From contig CAMWUI010000001.1 of assembly GCA_947177395.1 (NCBI GenBank), positions 1 through 64,000 of the forward strand: a stretch of DNA of 64,000 bases, in the 5' to 3' direction. Below, in pieces: positions 40,172 through 50,109 of the stretch. Source of the DNA: an uncultured Paraprevotella sp. (GTDB lineage Bacteria > Bacteroidota > Bacteroidia > Bacteroidales > Bacteroidaceae). The notes below the pieces were generated by a model. That model ran no database searches, was not told the DNA's origin, and saw only the letters and a list, made by a program, of their open reading frames with translations. The position numbers and the translations under genes are program-made. The stretch's first letter is position 1, and each line of letters starts with the position of its first letter.

Positions 40172-40813
40172 ATGAAAAACAGAATGGAAGTTATGGGCGG
40201 TTTTTGGGGCCTTGGCTATTTGTTTAACATCCTTTCCTATTCCATCGGGAGCTTGCTGCTGGGTGTCCTGATTACCTTGTTGGGTATCGTGTTGATGTTT
40301 GTGTTGATACGTTCCTGGTGGCGCGACAGCACCTTCACCCCCATGAGCTTCCTTGTGGCCGGCATCCTGTTTTTCTTCTTGGCCTTCCAGTCCGTGCTCC
40401 TATGCGGGGCGGTGACTATCAAGTCTTATTGCTCGGATGTGGAAGAGGCCGTCAACGAAATGTTGGACGGTATGCCCAAGTATGCCGAAGTGCCGCAGGA
40501 TGCAACCAACGAAATATTGGGTGAAGTCATGGAGCGGTGGCCGTTGGTGGCTTATTACATAGGGAGTTACGAGTCGTGGGGATATACGCCTGTGAACTAT
40601 GCCAAAGCAATGGCCGATGAGCTGCATCATTTTATGAACATGTATATCCTGCGCCGTTTGGCGTGGGCGTTGGGCTTTATTATAGTCGGTGCCGTATTGG
40701 TCATCAAGACCATATCCCGGCGATATGACAGGCGTCCGGCGGGGCGCCCGGCTTCTCGCCAGTCGCAGGTGCCCGGGAGGGAGCGCCTGCATGTGAGGCG
40801 GAGCCGTAGATAG
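40172..40813 (+). CDS. small multi-TM membrane protein, first gene of tubulin-like operon
   Basis: About three hydrophobic helices with an intervening soluble loop; TATCTTTG element at about 40042. Confidence 0.75.
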   Translation: MKNRMEVMGGFWGLGYLFNILSYSIGSLLLGVLITLLGIVLMFVLIRSWWRDSTFTPMSFLVAGILFFFLAFQSVLLCGAVTIKSYCSDVEEAVNEMLDGMPKYAEVPQDATNEILGEVMERWPLVAYYIGSYESWGYTPVNYAKAMADELHHFMNMYILRRLAWALGFIIVGAVLVIKTISRRYDRRPAGRPASRQSQVPGRERLHVRRSRR

Positions 40814-40857
40814 CGTTGGGAAAAGAAAAATACGAAAAAATAATATAAAGAAGTACT

Positions 40858-43842
40858 ATGACAACAAGTTTTTGTAACAGCAACCATATCCTGGTGGGAT
40901 TGGGCGGTACGGGCGGAAAGATTCTCCGCGCGTTCAAAATGCGTATGTTTGAGGAATTCCCGACAGCGGAAGAGCGTAAGAAACAACCCGTGGCTTTGCT
41001 TTATGTGGACTCTACGGACGAGATGATGCCGAAGGACGGAAAGCCGAGGCCCGACTTCCGTGTGATGGGGCAGGATGCCTCGTTCACCAACAACGAGTTC
41101 TTGAACATCAAGGCTGTGGATGTGGAGCATATCCTCGACCATATCGGTAATTATCCTTCGGTGAGAGGTATTGTAAACAACGTGGCCGCTGTGAAGTCAG
41201 CTATCGGTTCGCTGGGACAGGCCGCCGGGCAGAAACGCCGTGCCGGCCGCTTGTTGTTCGCGGCCAACGCAGTGGGCTATGTCAACAGCCTGCGCGATGC
41301 GTATGCCCGTTGCGAGCAGGTATCGGGAGATTCCTCCAACCTCAATATCCATATTTTTGCCGGCCTTTGCGGCGGAACGGGATCCGGTTCGGTCGTGGAT
41401 GTGTTGGTGCAGACGCGTAAGACATTCCCCAACGCTAAAATTTCCGTGTATGCCATGATTCCGGAGATGAACCTGCCTAAGATCGAGATGGATCAGGGAC
41501 GTTATTACCAGAACGGTTACGCCGCCTTGAACGAACTGAACGCCTTGCAGGCCGGTCGCTGGAATCCGCAGGATGTGACCGGCGGCGGAGAAGCGCGCTT
41601 GTACAACGACCGGGTTAAGGGTGTGGCCGACGGTCTGACCGTATACAGCAATGTAAACGAGAATGGACTGACAATAAATTCTTTGTCGGAATTGCCCAAG
41701 ATAGTCAGTGATTATTTGTTTGCCCGTATCTTCTTTGTCAGCGAGGAAGATGCGGTGAACTCGGATATCATCCGCGCGTATAATTTTGAAAACATGGATG
41801 ATTTCGCGTTGGAGTATGATGAAGTAGCCAATCCGGGACCCGACGGCCGTATTCCGGTGGCGCGCACCAAGAAAGTCAATTCGTTTGGTATCAAGCGTGT
41901 GATGTATCCCGAATTGCGCGTGTTGAAACACATCACGTACACCGTGGGCGAGAGCGTCCTCTATCAGTTTAAATACAACAACTGGCGCGAGAACCAGGGA
42001 TTCGTCAACGAAGAGCGCAACAAAGACTATCGCAAGGAATATCTGAACGCCGACAACTTGTCCAAATGGATGCTCGACCTCAAGCACCTGACGCTGGACC
42101 TGAAAGTGTTGGATTCAGACACGGATTACCCTACATTCAATGACTATTGGCACGACAAGGCGCTCATTTATGCTGAGGACGCCAAGAAAGCTGACTGTCC
42201 ACTGAATGAGTTGGACAACATCATGAGCGAGTTCTATGAGAACCATTTCCGGGAGGAAGGCGTGGTGAAATTCTTCTCCGGTAAGGAGCGCGTCATACCC
42301 GAATTGTCCCGCGAAATCCGTCATAAAGTGGAAAGCGAATTGTTCGACAAATGGAAGACGGGCGATGTGTCCATCGTGGAGTTGCAGAAAGTATCCAAAC
42401 TGTTGCTGGAGCGCATAGGCGAACTCCGTGGCGAGATAGAGGCTGCCTGCAAGGAAGAAGGCGAGAACTACAAGGCATACGATGAGGACCGTAGCGCCAA
42501 TGTGGCCGAGTGGAGCCGTTTGGGCATCCTCCAGCGTATGGTGGGAGCCGGTGCGCGCCGCTATGCCGACCATCAGGGTATCCTGACGGATTATTACACT
42601 TCGAAGACCATGCTTGTGGCTTTGGACTTCGCCCGTAAACTGGCGGCCAAAGTGCTCATGGAACTGGGTAAGATGGACGCCGATATCACAGCCTTCGGGC
42701 AGAAAATCAACGAAGCGCTGGAAGAGACCGAGCGTCTGGTTACGGCACAGCGTAAAGTAAACAAGGGTCTGGAAGACATGAAGGGAGCCATCATCGAGGT
42801 GAGTGAGGACGAGGTGATGAGCGAGTTTGAAATAGAACTTAAGGTGGATAAAATCGATATGCCTAACATCGCCCGCCAGATTCGCGAAGCTATCCTGCCG
42901 CAAGGCGACTTCGTCAACTTCGGGCGACTGACCGCAGACATCGGCATTGACGATATTACGGATGCGTTTGACATAAAGCTCTCCCAGATAGTCAAGGCCA
43001 AACACGACGAGAAGGCCGACAGCGACAAGAAGGTGCTGGGATTGAACATCCTGACCCAATTGCAGCAAAAGCTCCGCACCGATGATGATATAAAGGCTTT
43101 TGCGGCGAAGATAGTGACGCAAAGCGGTTGTTACCTGAAATTAAACAACGACCAGATTCAACTGCATCTGCGCAACAACGAAGGTAACTTGAGTCCTACG
43201 AATCCGGCCAGCATCAACAAGAAGGCCATTCTCGTATCGATACCTTCCCCGGACGAGAACGAAGGTTTGAAGAAGTTTGCCGATAAATTGGAAGAAGCAT
43301 TCAAGAATTCCTTCAATCAGAGCACGGCACGCACGAGTATCACCGTGAACCGCAAGAGTCCGCGCAAGGATGAGTTGTCGATAATCACGGTCTCTTATTG
43401 TTTCCCCATCCGTGCCATCGATTGGATGTCGCCGTATAAGGAGCGTTACGAACGCTTCCTGCATACCGGTAACCCGGCTACGGATTTGGGGAATGCCATC
43501 CTGTTGCATAGCGAAGGCGACGGTAGCCAGTTGCCTTCCCTGTTTCCCGGCGCCCCGGTTCCTCCTCCTGTTATGATGCCGCCTCAGCCGGAACCGGAAA
43601 TACAGCTCTTTATGGCAGTAGGCGGCCAGCAATATGGCCCTTATAACAGGGAAATGTGCAAGCAGATGGTGCAGAACAAGCAACTTACGCCCCAGACAGT
43701 GGTGTGGATGGAAGGAATGCCCGCTTGGACGCCTGCCGGACAAGTGCCTGCGCTCATGTCGCTTTTTGCACCTCCGGCCGCTACTCCCGGCATGCCCCCG
43801 ATGCCGCCTATGGGTGGGCCGACGCCTCCTCCCATGATGTGA
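40858..43842 (+). CDS. tubulin/FtsZ-superfamily-like protein with C-terminal GYF_2-like domain
   Basis: N-terminal ILVGLGGTGGKILRAFK and phosphate-loop motif IFAGLCGGTGSGSVVDVL; C-terminal LFMAVGGQQYGPYNREMCKQMVQNKQLTPQTVVWMEGMPAWTPAGQVPAL is GYF_2-like. Confidence 0.85.
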   Translation: MTTSFCNSNHILVGLGGTGGKILRAFKMRMFEEFPTAEERKKQPVALLYVDSTDEMMPKDGKPRPDFRVMGQDASFTNNEFLNIKAVDVEHILDHIGNYPSVRGIVNNVAAVKSAIGSLGQAAGQKRRAGRLLFAANAVGYVNSLRDAYARCEQVSGDSSNLNIHIFAGLCGGTGSGSVVDVLVQTRKTFPNAKISVYAMIPEMNLPKIEMDQGRYYQNGYAALNELNALQAGRWNPQDVTGGGEARLYNDRVKGVADGLTVYSNVNENGLTINSLSELPKIVSDYLFARIFFVSEEDAVNSDIIRAYNFENMDDFALEYDEVANPGPDGRIPVARTKKVNSFGIKRVMYPELRVLKHITYTVGESVLYQFKYNNWRENQGFVNEERNKDYRKEYLNADNLSKWMLDLKHLTLDLKVLDSDTDYPTFNDYWHDKALIYAEDAKKADCPLNELDNIMSEFYENHFREEGVVKFFSGKERVIPELSREIRHKVESELFDKWKTGDVSIVELQKVSKLLLERIGELRGEIEAACKEEGENYKAYDEDRSANVAEWSRLGILQRMVGAGARRYADHQGILTDYYTSKTMLVALDFARKLAAKVLMELGKMDADITAFGQKINEALEETERLVTAQRKVNKGLEDMKGAIIEVSEDEVMSEFEIELKVDKIDMPNIARQIREAILPQGDFVNFGRLTADIGIDDITDAFDIKLSQIVKAKHDEKADSDKKVLGLNILTQLQQKLRTDDDIKAFAAKIVTQSGCYLKLNNDQIQLHLRNNEGNLSPTNPASINKKAILVSIPSPDENEGLKKFADKLEEAFKNSFNQSTARTSITVNRKSPRKDELSIITVSYCFPIRAIDWMSPYKERYERFLHTGNPATDLGNAILLHSEGDGSQLPSLFPGAPVPPPVMMPPQPEPEIQLFMAVGGQQYGPYNREMCKQMVQNKQLTPQTVVWMEGMPAWTPAGQVPALMSLFAPPAATPGMPPMPPMGGPTPPPMM

Positions 43843-43892
43843 TGAATCAATAAAACAAGTAATCGGAATAAAAATAGAAAAAAAACGTAAAT

Positions 43893-44771
43893 ATGGCAAG
43901 TACAAATCGTTCGGAACGTGTACGTTTCAGATACGGCCTCTGTCTGAATGACAGTTGCCCGAAATGTAAATCAAAAGAAGTGCAGCAGATAGCAGCCCGC
44001 AAGGACTTTGTCTGTGCGGAGTGTGGTAAGGCCTTGCGCGAATGCCCGCCTCCCCGGTCTTTCTGGGACAAGTATGGCAAGATGATCATAGGTGGCGGTG
44101 TGGCCTTGGTGGCCATCATCTTGGGCGTGGTGTTCCTGGCCGGCGGAGACAAAAAGAACGAGACGGAAAAGCCGCCCGTGGAGAACGTCGATTCGGTGAA
44201 GGTCCCCGAACCGGAAGAAGATGGCATGGAAGTGGAAGAAGTGAACGTGGAGAAGATGACGTTTATGGAAACGGAAGCGGACATGACATTGAAACCCGGC
44301 AGCGAGAAGCAGCTCAATATCGATTGTACGCCGGGCAATGCCAATGAAGACGTGTCATGGATTTCATCGGATGAGTCTGTGGCTACCGTAAGCGAATCCG
44401 GATTAGTGACGACTGTCAAAGCCGGTACGGCCACCGTGAAGGCTGTGGCCGTCCGTTCCAAAGTGGCTGCGTCCATTAAAGTTACCGTGAAGGAAGAGAA
44501 GAAAGGCGGTTCTGGCGGCAATGGCGGTGGCGCTTCGGTGAAGAACGGCCAAGGACATCTGGAACTGGGATACGCCTCTTATGACGGAGATATCCGGAAC
44601 GGACAGCCGCATGGTAATGGAACCATTACTTATAAGTCGTCTCATAAGATTATTCCTTCCAAGGACTATATGGCTTCTCCGGGGGAATATGTGATAGGTA
44701 ACTTTGCCAACGGAGTATTGCGTATGGGTACGTGGTACAAAAACGATGGCAATCAGATTGTAGTGAAGTGA
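43893..44771 (+). CDS. zinc ribbon + TM + Ig-like (BIG2) + MORN-like protein
   Basis: CPKCKSKEVQ...FVCAECGKAL; TM IIGGGVALVAIILGVVFLAGG; VSWISSDESVATVSESGLVTTVKAGTATVKA; YDGDIRNGQPHGNGTITY. Confidence 0.8.
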   Translation: MASTNRSERVRFRYGLCLNDSCPKCKSKEVQQIAARKDFVCAECGKALRECPPPRSFWDKYGKMIIGGGVALVAIILGVVFLAGGDKKNETEKPPVENVDSVKVPEPEEDGMEVEEVNVEKMTFMETEADMTLKPGSEKQLNIDCTPGNANEDVSWISSDESVATVSESGLVTTVKAGTATVKAVAVRSKVAASIKVTVKEEKKGGSGGNGGGASVKNGQGHLELGYASYDGDIRNGQPHGNGTITYKSSHKIIPSKDYMASPGEYVIGNFANGVLRMGTWYKNDGNQIVVK

Positions 44772-44800
44772 TACGAAGAAACTCCCTCTGTGGCGCATGG

Positions 44801-45886
44801 ATGGTAGCTCTGTTGTGGGGCTACCTCCTGCCACTTTTTGCAGGACAGCCTCGGTTCGCTACCGAGCGTCTCCGGGGAATGGCCGATGTCATGGCCTTGG
44901 AAGGGCTGGACACGTTGGCTGTTGCTGCGGATTATCGGAGCGGATATACTTACAACGGACGTCCGTTACATATCACGACGAATCCATGGGGGGAGGTTTC
45001 ACATATAGGTTATCGTTTGTTCGATCCCGGTTTGAGCATAGTGCAACCGTCTCCCGTCTATAACTTTCTGGAACGCTATTTGCTGGAGTTGGATTTGCCC
45101 TCTGACATCAATCGTTTCCTCCGGCTCGAATGTGATCAGGTGCATGTGCAGGGCAACTTGGGGGTGTTGGCTTCGCTGGACGGGACGGAGGAATTTGTTA
45201 TTGACCGCCGCCCTTATCTCAAATATCGCGTCTATTGGACGCGCGGAGGCAAGGAGTTGCTTTCTCTCTCGTTCAACATGGAATGTCAGTTGTTCATGGG
45301 TTGTATCACTACGGAACAAGAGACAAACCTTGTGCGTGACTTGAAACGCACACAACCTTACGCCGTGGCTCTGCCCGACAAACCGGTTGGGGGCGAACTG
45401 ACGAAGGCGGACGACTTTTATATCCTGCACGGACGCAATTATATGCAAGACCACATACGCAACGATCTGTTTTTCCGGAAGGCCGGGGAGCGTTTCGTGC
45501 TTGTGGAAGATGCGGGGTATCCTTTGCAGGCCATTTCCGACATTCTGCTTACCGGACAATCGGTGAGAGACTACAACCTGGATGTGTGCTTGGACAAGTA
45601 TGGTTATGAGACGGAGGATTTCACCGTCACGTGGAAGCAGTGGGTGGCCTTTTGCAAGGAAGAGGGATGCGAATTCTTTTTCGGGGTGAAGAGCCGTACT
45701 GACGAGGCCATTGTGGGGACATTCTTTGCTGTGAACGACCAGATGGGGTACAACCACATGATGAATGTCACCTTTCCCCTTTCGCTGTTGGAAGGCGGGG
45801 ACGGGCAGTTGGCCGCACGTCTCTATGCTTACATACCGTTGCATAACGTGTCGGAGAAATATTTTAAGTTTGATTATAAAAAGTAA
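44801..45886 (+). CDS. exported protein of unknown function
   Basis: Signal-like MVALLWGYLLPLFAGQP; co-directional with short gaps; internal ATG chosen. Confidence 0.7.
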   Translation: MVALLWGYLLPLFAGQPRFATERLRGMADVMALEGLDTLAVAADYRSGYTYNGRPLHITTNPWGEVSHIGYRLFDPGLSIVQPSPVYNFLERYLLELDLPSDINRFLRLECDQVHVQGNLGVLASLDGTEEFVIDRRPYLKYRVYWTRGGKELLSLSFNMECQLFMGCITTEQETNLVRDLKRTQPYAVALPDKPVGGELTKADDFYILHGRNYMQDHIRNDLFFRKAGERFVLVEDAGYPLQAISDILLTGQSVRDYNLDVCLDKYGYETEDFTVTWKQWVAFCKEEGCEFFFGVKSRTDEAIVGTFFAVNDQMGYNHMMNVTFPLSLLEGGDGQLAARLYAYIPLHNVSEKYFKFDYKK

Positions 45887-45890
45887 CGCA

Positions 45891-46667
45891 ATGAAGAAGA
45901 TAGGATGTTTGTTGCTGGCCTGCTGCAGTGTGTTTTCTCTATGGGGGCAGACAGACGCGGATGCCCAGAAGAAAGAGATAAACAAGGTGAAGAAAAGTAA
46001 CCAATATCTTTACGGAGAGGCAACGATGGCAACGCAGGAAGAGGCGATGTTGTTGGCCGAAGAGTTGTTGTATTCCAATATAAACCAGTGGGTGGCTGAG
46101 CAGAAGAAATTGAATGCGGCAAACAAGGTTGTGGTGGTGAACACGAAGCAACTTTGGGGTAATATAGCCTTGCCTCGCGGAAATATGTTCAGGGCTTTCT
46201 ATTATGTAAAGAAGTCGGATATCCTGCCGGCTGAGAATACAAACATCATCGAAAAGGAACGGGCGGGAAATGGCGGCACTTCTGTGGAGCCGTTGTCGGC
46301 TGAAGAAGTCGTAGCCGGGGACACTCAATCCGAAAAGACTGTAACTGAAGAGGTCGGAACCGAAGAGAAAACAACAACCGACGTGACTATTCCTCCCGTA
46401 GTGCGGGAGGTGGCGGAAGTGACGGATTTTTCCCGGTTGCAATCCGTCCTGAACCGGTTGAAATCGGAAGGCAAGGTGAAGGATTTCAATAAGTATGCGG
46501 TATTGACGAATAAGGATGATTATTACCTAATTATATATAATAAAGAAGGAAAAATTGAAGCAGTCCTGAGCAAAGGCCCCTCCCGCTTGAATGTAAAGAC
46601 GGGGCAGACTGACGGCGTGGAGAATTATTCGGGAAGAGGTGCCATTGGTTTCAGTATTGTTGAATAA
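45891..46667 (+). CDS. exported protein of unknown function
   Basis: Signal peptide MKKIGCLLLACCSVFSLWGQ; ATG at 45891. Confidence 0.75.
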   Translation: MKKIGCLLLACCSVFSLWGQTDADAQKKEINKVKKSNQYLYGEATMATQEEAMLLAEELLYSNINQWVAEQKKLNAANKVVVVNTKQLWGNIALPRGNMFRAFYYVKKSDILPAENTNIIEKERAGNGGTSVEPLSAEEVVAGDTQSEKTVTEEVGTEEKTTTDVTIPPVVREVAEVTDFSRLQSVLNRLKSEGKVKDFNKYAVLTNKDDYYLIIYNKEGKIEAVLSKGPSRLNVKTGQTDGVENYSGRGAIGFSIVE

Positions 46668-46688
46668 AAGACAGAAAAGGGGATTTTT

Positions 46689-47687
46689 ATGAAAAGATAT
46701 GTTATTACATTATTGTGTATGTGCTTGGGAATGGTAGGAATGTATGCACAGACCGTGGGAGTGACGCTTACAACGGATGAACATGCCGGGCGTCCGGCGG
46801 TGGTCGGCCGTGTGCAGGACAACCTGTCGGCTTTGCTCACGGAAATCAACGCGGCGCAGAAGGCTAATCGTGATTTGAATATCGTGGGTTTGCCGCTTGA
46901 CGATTTTGCCAAGAAGTCGCTGACTATGATGTGGGCCAACATCCATTTCTATTGCGATGACGAGGAGGTCGTAGACCGTTGCTGGGTATTTGAAGACGGA
47001 TTCATGGTGCGCCAGATACCGCTTATCATCACACCGCAAGGAGAGACTTTCGGAAGCGGCACTTATCAAGAGGCCGTGGCGGAATTCGACAAGAACGGGA
47101 ATATTAAGGATTTCCGTTTCGCCCTTGATGCACAGTTGTCTGAAGGCATGGAAAAGTGTGGGGCGGCTGTGGAAGAGGACCGACGCATGATTATCCTCAA
47201 GTATTGCGAGCGCTTCCGCACGGCATACAACACGAAAGATATCCAGTTCATGAAGCAGATTTTCAGCGACGATGCACTGATTATTACGGGAAACGTGGTA
47301 ATGGCCAAGCCGACGGAAACAAGCTACGGCGGACAAAAGGTGGTGTATAAGAAGCAAACCAAGCAGCAATACATCACCAACCTGCAACGTGCCTTTATCC
47401 GTAACAAATGGATAGACGTGAAGTTCAGCCAGATTGGAGACAACGGGGAGCAAGGCGGATGCCCCGGCATCACACGCTCTTCTGTCAATCCCAATATGTA
47501 TGGTGTACGCTTGCGTCAGGAATGGCGATCGAGTAACTACAACGACGAGGGCTACCTCTTCCTGCTGTGGGACTTTACGGATGAGGCTAAACCGGTTATC
47601 CACGTCCGTACCTGGCAACCCGAATGGGTAGGCGGGCAGAAACTCCCGGAAAAGGATGTGTTCTCGTTGACAGACTTCGACTTGTAA
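46689..47687 (+). CDS. exported protein of unknown function
   Basis: Signal peptide MKRYVITLLCMCLGMVGMYAQ; 332 aa. Confidence 0.75.
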   Translation: MKRYVITLLCMCLGMVGMYAQTVGVTLTTDEHAGRPAVVGRVQDNLSALLTEINAAQKANRDLNIVGLPLDDFAKKSLTMMWANIHFYCDDEEVVDRCWVFEDGFMVRQIPLIITPQGETFGSGTYQEAVAEFDKNGNIKDFRFALDAQLSEGMEKCGAAVEEDRRMIILKYCERFRTAYNTKDIQFMKQIFSDDALIITGNVVMAKPTETSYGGQKVVYKKQTKQQYITNLQRAFIRNKWIDVKFSQIGDNGEQGGCPGITRSSVNPNMYGVRLRQEWRSSNYNDEGYLFLLWDFTDEAKPVIHVRTWQPEWVGGQKLPEKDVFSLTDFDL

Positions 47688-47707
47688 TCATAAAACAATA
47701 GATACGT

Positions 47708-49225
47708 ATGAATTTAAGACACTGCTTGGGTATGTTTGCCCTGTTTGCCTCTTGCGCACTGGCTGCCCAAAACAATCTTTTTTATAATTACCAGATAACT
47801 TCGGAAAGCAAGGCTGTGGCTTTGGATGGTAAATCGCAGCTTGTCGTAGTTTCACCCCACGATGATTTGACCGCTACGGTTTCAGGTCAGGCGACAGGCC
47901 GGTTCGGTACTCCGAAGAAACGGTCGGATGGGCTGTATGCCTATACGACTCTGTTCGACCTTTCGCAAGGCCGTGAAGTGAAGCTGGTGTTCGCACGCAA
48001 AGGGTCTCCTTTGCAAACGGACATGAAAGAGGTGTTGGCACCGAACAAAAGCATCACCTACAAGGTGGAGGAGGTGGAGAACCCCATTTCGCTCAACGAA
48101 CAAACCGGGCGTAACATGTCGAGCAAGGTGCATGGGGAGTCGGATTTGGAATTCACCACCGACATCGAGGGGCTCAGTGTGAAGGTCTCTCCCTTGTTGA
48201 AGAGCCGCATCTCGAAATCCAAAACAGCTGCCGGCGCCCAGGTCGTCACGATAAGCATCGTGATGAAGCCGCTGACGGACTTGCGGGAGGAGTTGCAGAA
48301 GTGTAAAGAGGAATATGAACTGCTGACGCAGGAAATGAGCGAGGGCAAGATACAAGCAGGCGATACGGCCAAACTGAACAGGCAGGAAGCGTTGGAAGGT
48401 ATTGTCGAAGAGATGGGAATACGTTTGAGCGACATGGCGCAGGTGACTCTGAGCGCTCCCAACAGTAACACACTGGCCATCTCCTTGGACAATGTGAGCG
48501 AAAATGAGCGGAAGGCGTATGCTGTGTTGGCCATGAAACAGGTGGAAAACGTATACAACACCAGTTACGACCAATACCTGGCTAATGCGCTGGAGGCGGT
48601 GAAGACACGCAAGTTCAAGGCTGCGGCCGACTTCTTCCGTCAGGCAGCGGAGGCTGCCGATGCTCCGGAGGAGGGTAAGGCCACATGCGGGGAGCGGGCT
48701 ACGGACATGGACAATTGTTTTGAGTTCATGGATATGGCAAACAAGGCGTTGCGCCGCTTGAAGGAGGAAAAGAAGAAAGGGGAGATGGTGGACTACGGAC
48801 TGATTGAGGAGTGCTACAACGTGGCCATCAAGAACTACGAAAGCCTGTACCAGTTGACGCAGGACGAGGAGTTTAAGAGAAGAATCTCTGTGTTGGAGAA
48901 AGACCTTAAGAAATTGGGCATTGTGGTGGAAGGCGCAGTCACGGGTATAGACCGCAAAGGAGGTGTCTTGTGGGAAAATCCCCTTACGGGCGTGAACATT
49001 TATGCCGTTCCATTCGGGCAGGGCGGTGCTTCCTATGTCAAAGGCACTTGTGGCGACTTGGTGGGAAGCGTGGACGAAAAGGGACGCTACCACGTCCAGT
49101 TGGAACGCGGGAAATACGAAGGGTTGCTTTTCGTGCCCGTTGCCTCCAAGGATTACAAGAAAAATGCGTGGCGCGCCCTGAAAGAGCAGCGCCATGCCAA
49201 AATCGACGTCAAATTCAACAAATAA
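47708..49225 (+). CDS. exported protein of unknown function with helical central region
   Basis: Signal peptide MNLRHCLGMFALFASCALAAQ; central charged helical segment; 505 aa. Confidence 0.75.
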   Translation: MNLRHCLGMFALFASCALAAQNNLFYNYQITSESKAVALDGKSQLVVVSPHDDLTATVSGQATGRFGTPKKRSDGLYAYTTLFDLSQGREVKLVFARKGSPLQTDMKEVLAPNKSITYKVEEVENPISLNEQTGRNMSSKVHGESDLEFTTDIEGLSVKVSPLLKSRISKSKTAAGAQVVTISIVMKPLTDLREELQKCKEEYELLTQEMSEGKIQAGDTAKLNRQEALEGIVEEMGIRLSDMAQVTLSAPNSNTLAISLDNVSENERKAYAVLAMKQVENVYNTSYDQYLANALEAVKTRKFKAAADFFRQAAEAADAPEEGKATCGERATDMDNCFEFMDMANKALRRLKEEKKKGEMVDYGLIEECYNVAIKNYESLYQLTQDEEFKRRISVLEKDLKKLGIVVEGAVTGIDRKGGVLWENPLTGVNIYAVPFGQGGASYVKGTCGDLVGSVDEKGRYHVQLERGKYEGLLFVPVASKDYKKNAWRALKEQRHAKIDVKFNK

Positions 49226-49251
49226 TTATAGTATTAAAAAAAGAAATCATT

Positions 49252-50025
49252 ATGAGACAGTTTTTCAGATGGAGCCTTTTGGCGATGGCCATGGTCTTGT
49301 CCCTTCCCCAGTCTTCTTGGGCTGACAAGAAAGAGAAGAAAAAAGAAAAGAAGCCTTATGAGTGGGTAATGCCCAATTTGTCCGGTAACGAGGAGATGGA
49401 CAAATACCTGCTTGCTTGTGACACGATGTTCAACCAGGTGAAGAGCTATAAGGAAAGCATCACCTTCTACGAAGTGAAGAAAATTCAGATTACGGATGAA
49501 GACGGAGCTGTGGTTACGGATGAGAACGGTAATCCGAAGGAAGTGTATGCCGTGGTAGACGAGAACAACACCATCCGTGGCGCAGGTGAGGCATTGGCCC
49601 AGTACCTGCAGATGACGATGGCCGGTGCGAACCTGATTCTCGACATGACGAACATCGGTTTGCTGACAACTTCCGCCAGCTTGGCATTGCCCAAGTTGGG
49701 ATTGGGCGCCATCACTTATGGCAAGTATATCAAGGCCGGTCCCAAGCTCATCGGTATAGCATCTTCCGAGATTAAGGGCATCGTGAAGGATTGCCGCGCA
49801 CAGGCCCGTAACATAAAAGCCTACAAGAAGAATTTCTCCGAGAAGGGTGAATTGCTGGATCCGCAGGCTGATTTGTCCAATCTCGACGGCACGAACTTGG
49901 CCGATGTGCCGACGGTGCAGAAACCGCAGGCTGAGTATGAGAAGGAGATTCTGTCTGCTGCAGAGGAAGACAAGAACGCTTCTGCCGTGGATGACGATGC
50001 ATTCGACGGAGCCATGGAAGATTAA
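49252..50025 (+). CDS. exported protein of unknown function, last gene of operon
   Basis: Signal peptide MRQFFRWSLLAMAMVLSLPQSSWA; ATG at 49252; GA-rich hydrophobic stretch; acidic C-terminus. Confidence 0.75.
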   Translation: MRQFFRWSLLAMAMVLSLPQSSWADKKEKKKEKKPYEWVMPNLSGNEEMDKYLLACDTMFNQVKSYKESITFYEVKKIQITDEDGAVVTDENGNPKEVYAVVDENNTIRGAGEALAQYLQMTMAGANLILDMTNIGLLTTSASLALPKLGLGAITYGKYIKAGPKLIGIASSEIKGIVKDCRAQARNIKAYKKNFSEKGELLDPQADLSNLDGTNLADVPTVQKPQAEYEKEILSAAEEDKNASAVDDDAFDGAMED

Positions 50026-50055
50026 TTTCCTGAATGCAGGCTGAAGAATCGGAAT

Positions 50056-50101
50056 ACGGCGGTGGGGCTTTTGTGTCCTGCCGCCGTTTTTCGGTTTTAA
50101 G
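50056..50101 (+). terminator. Rho-independent terminator after the tubulin-like operon
   Basis: acggcgg tggggcttttgtgtcctg ccgccgtttttcggtttt. Confidence 0.75.
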
Positions 50102-50109
50102 GGTACGGC

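Noticed and set aside
41197-42087. Minus-strand ORFs opposite the tubulin-like gene (also 42115-43122)
   Set aside because: Antisense to a motif-bearing long ORF; no recognisable domains
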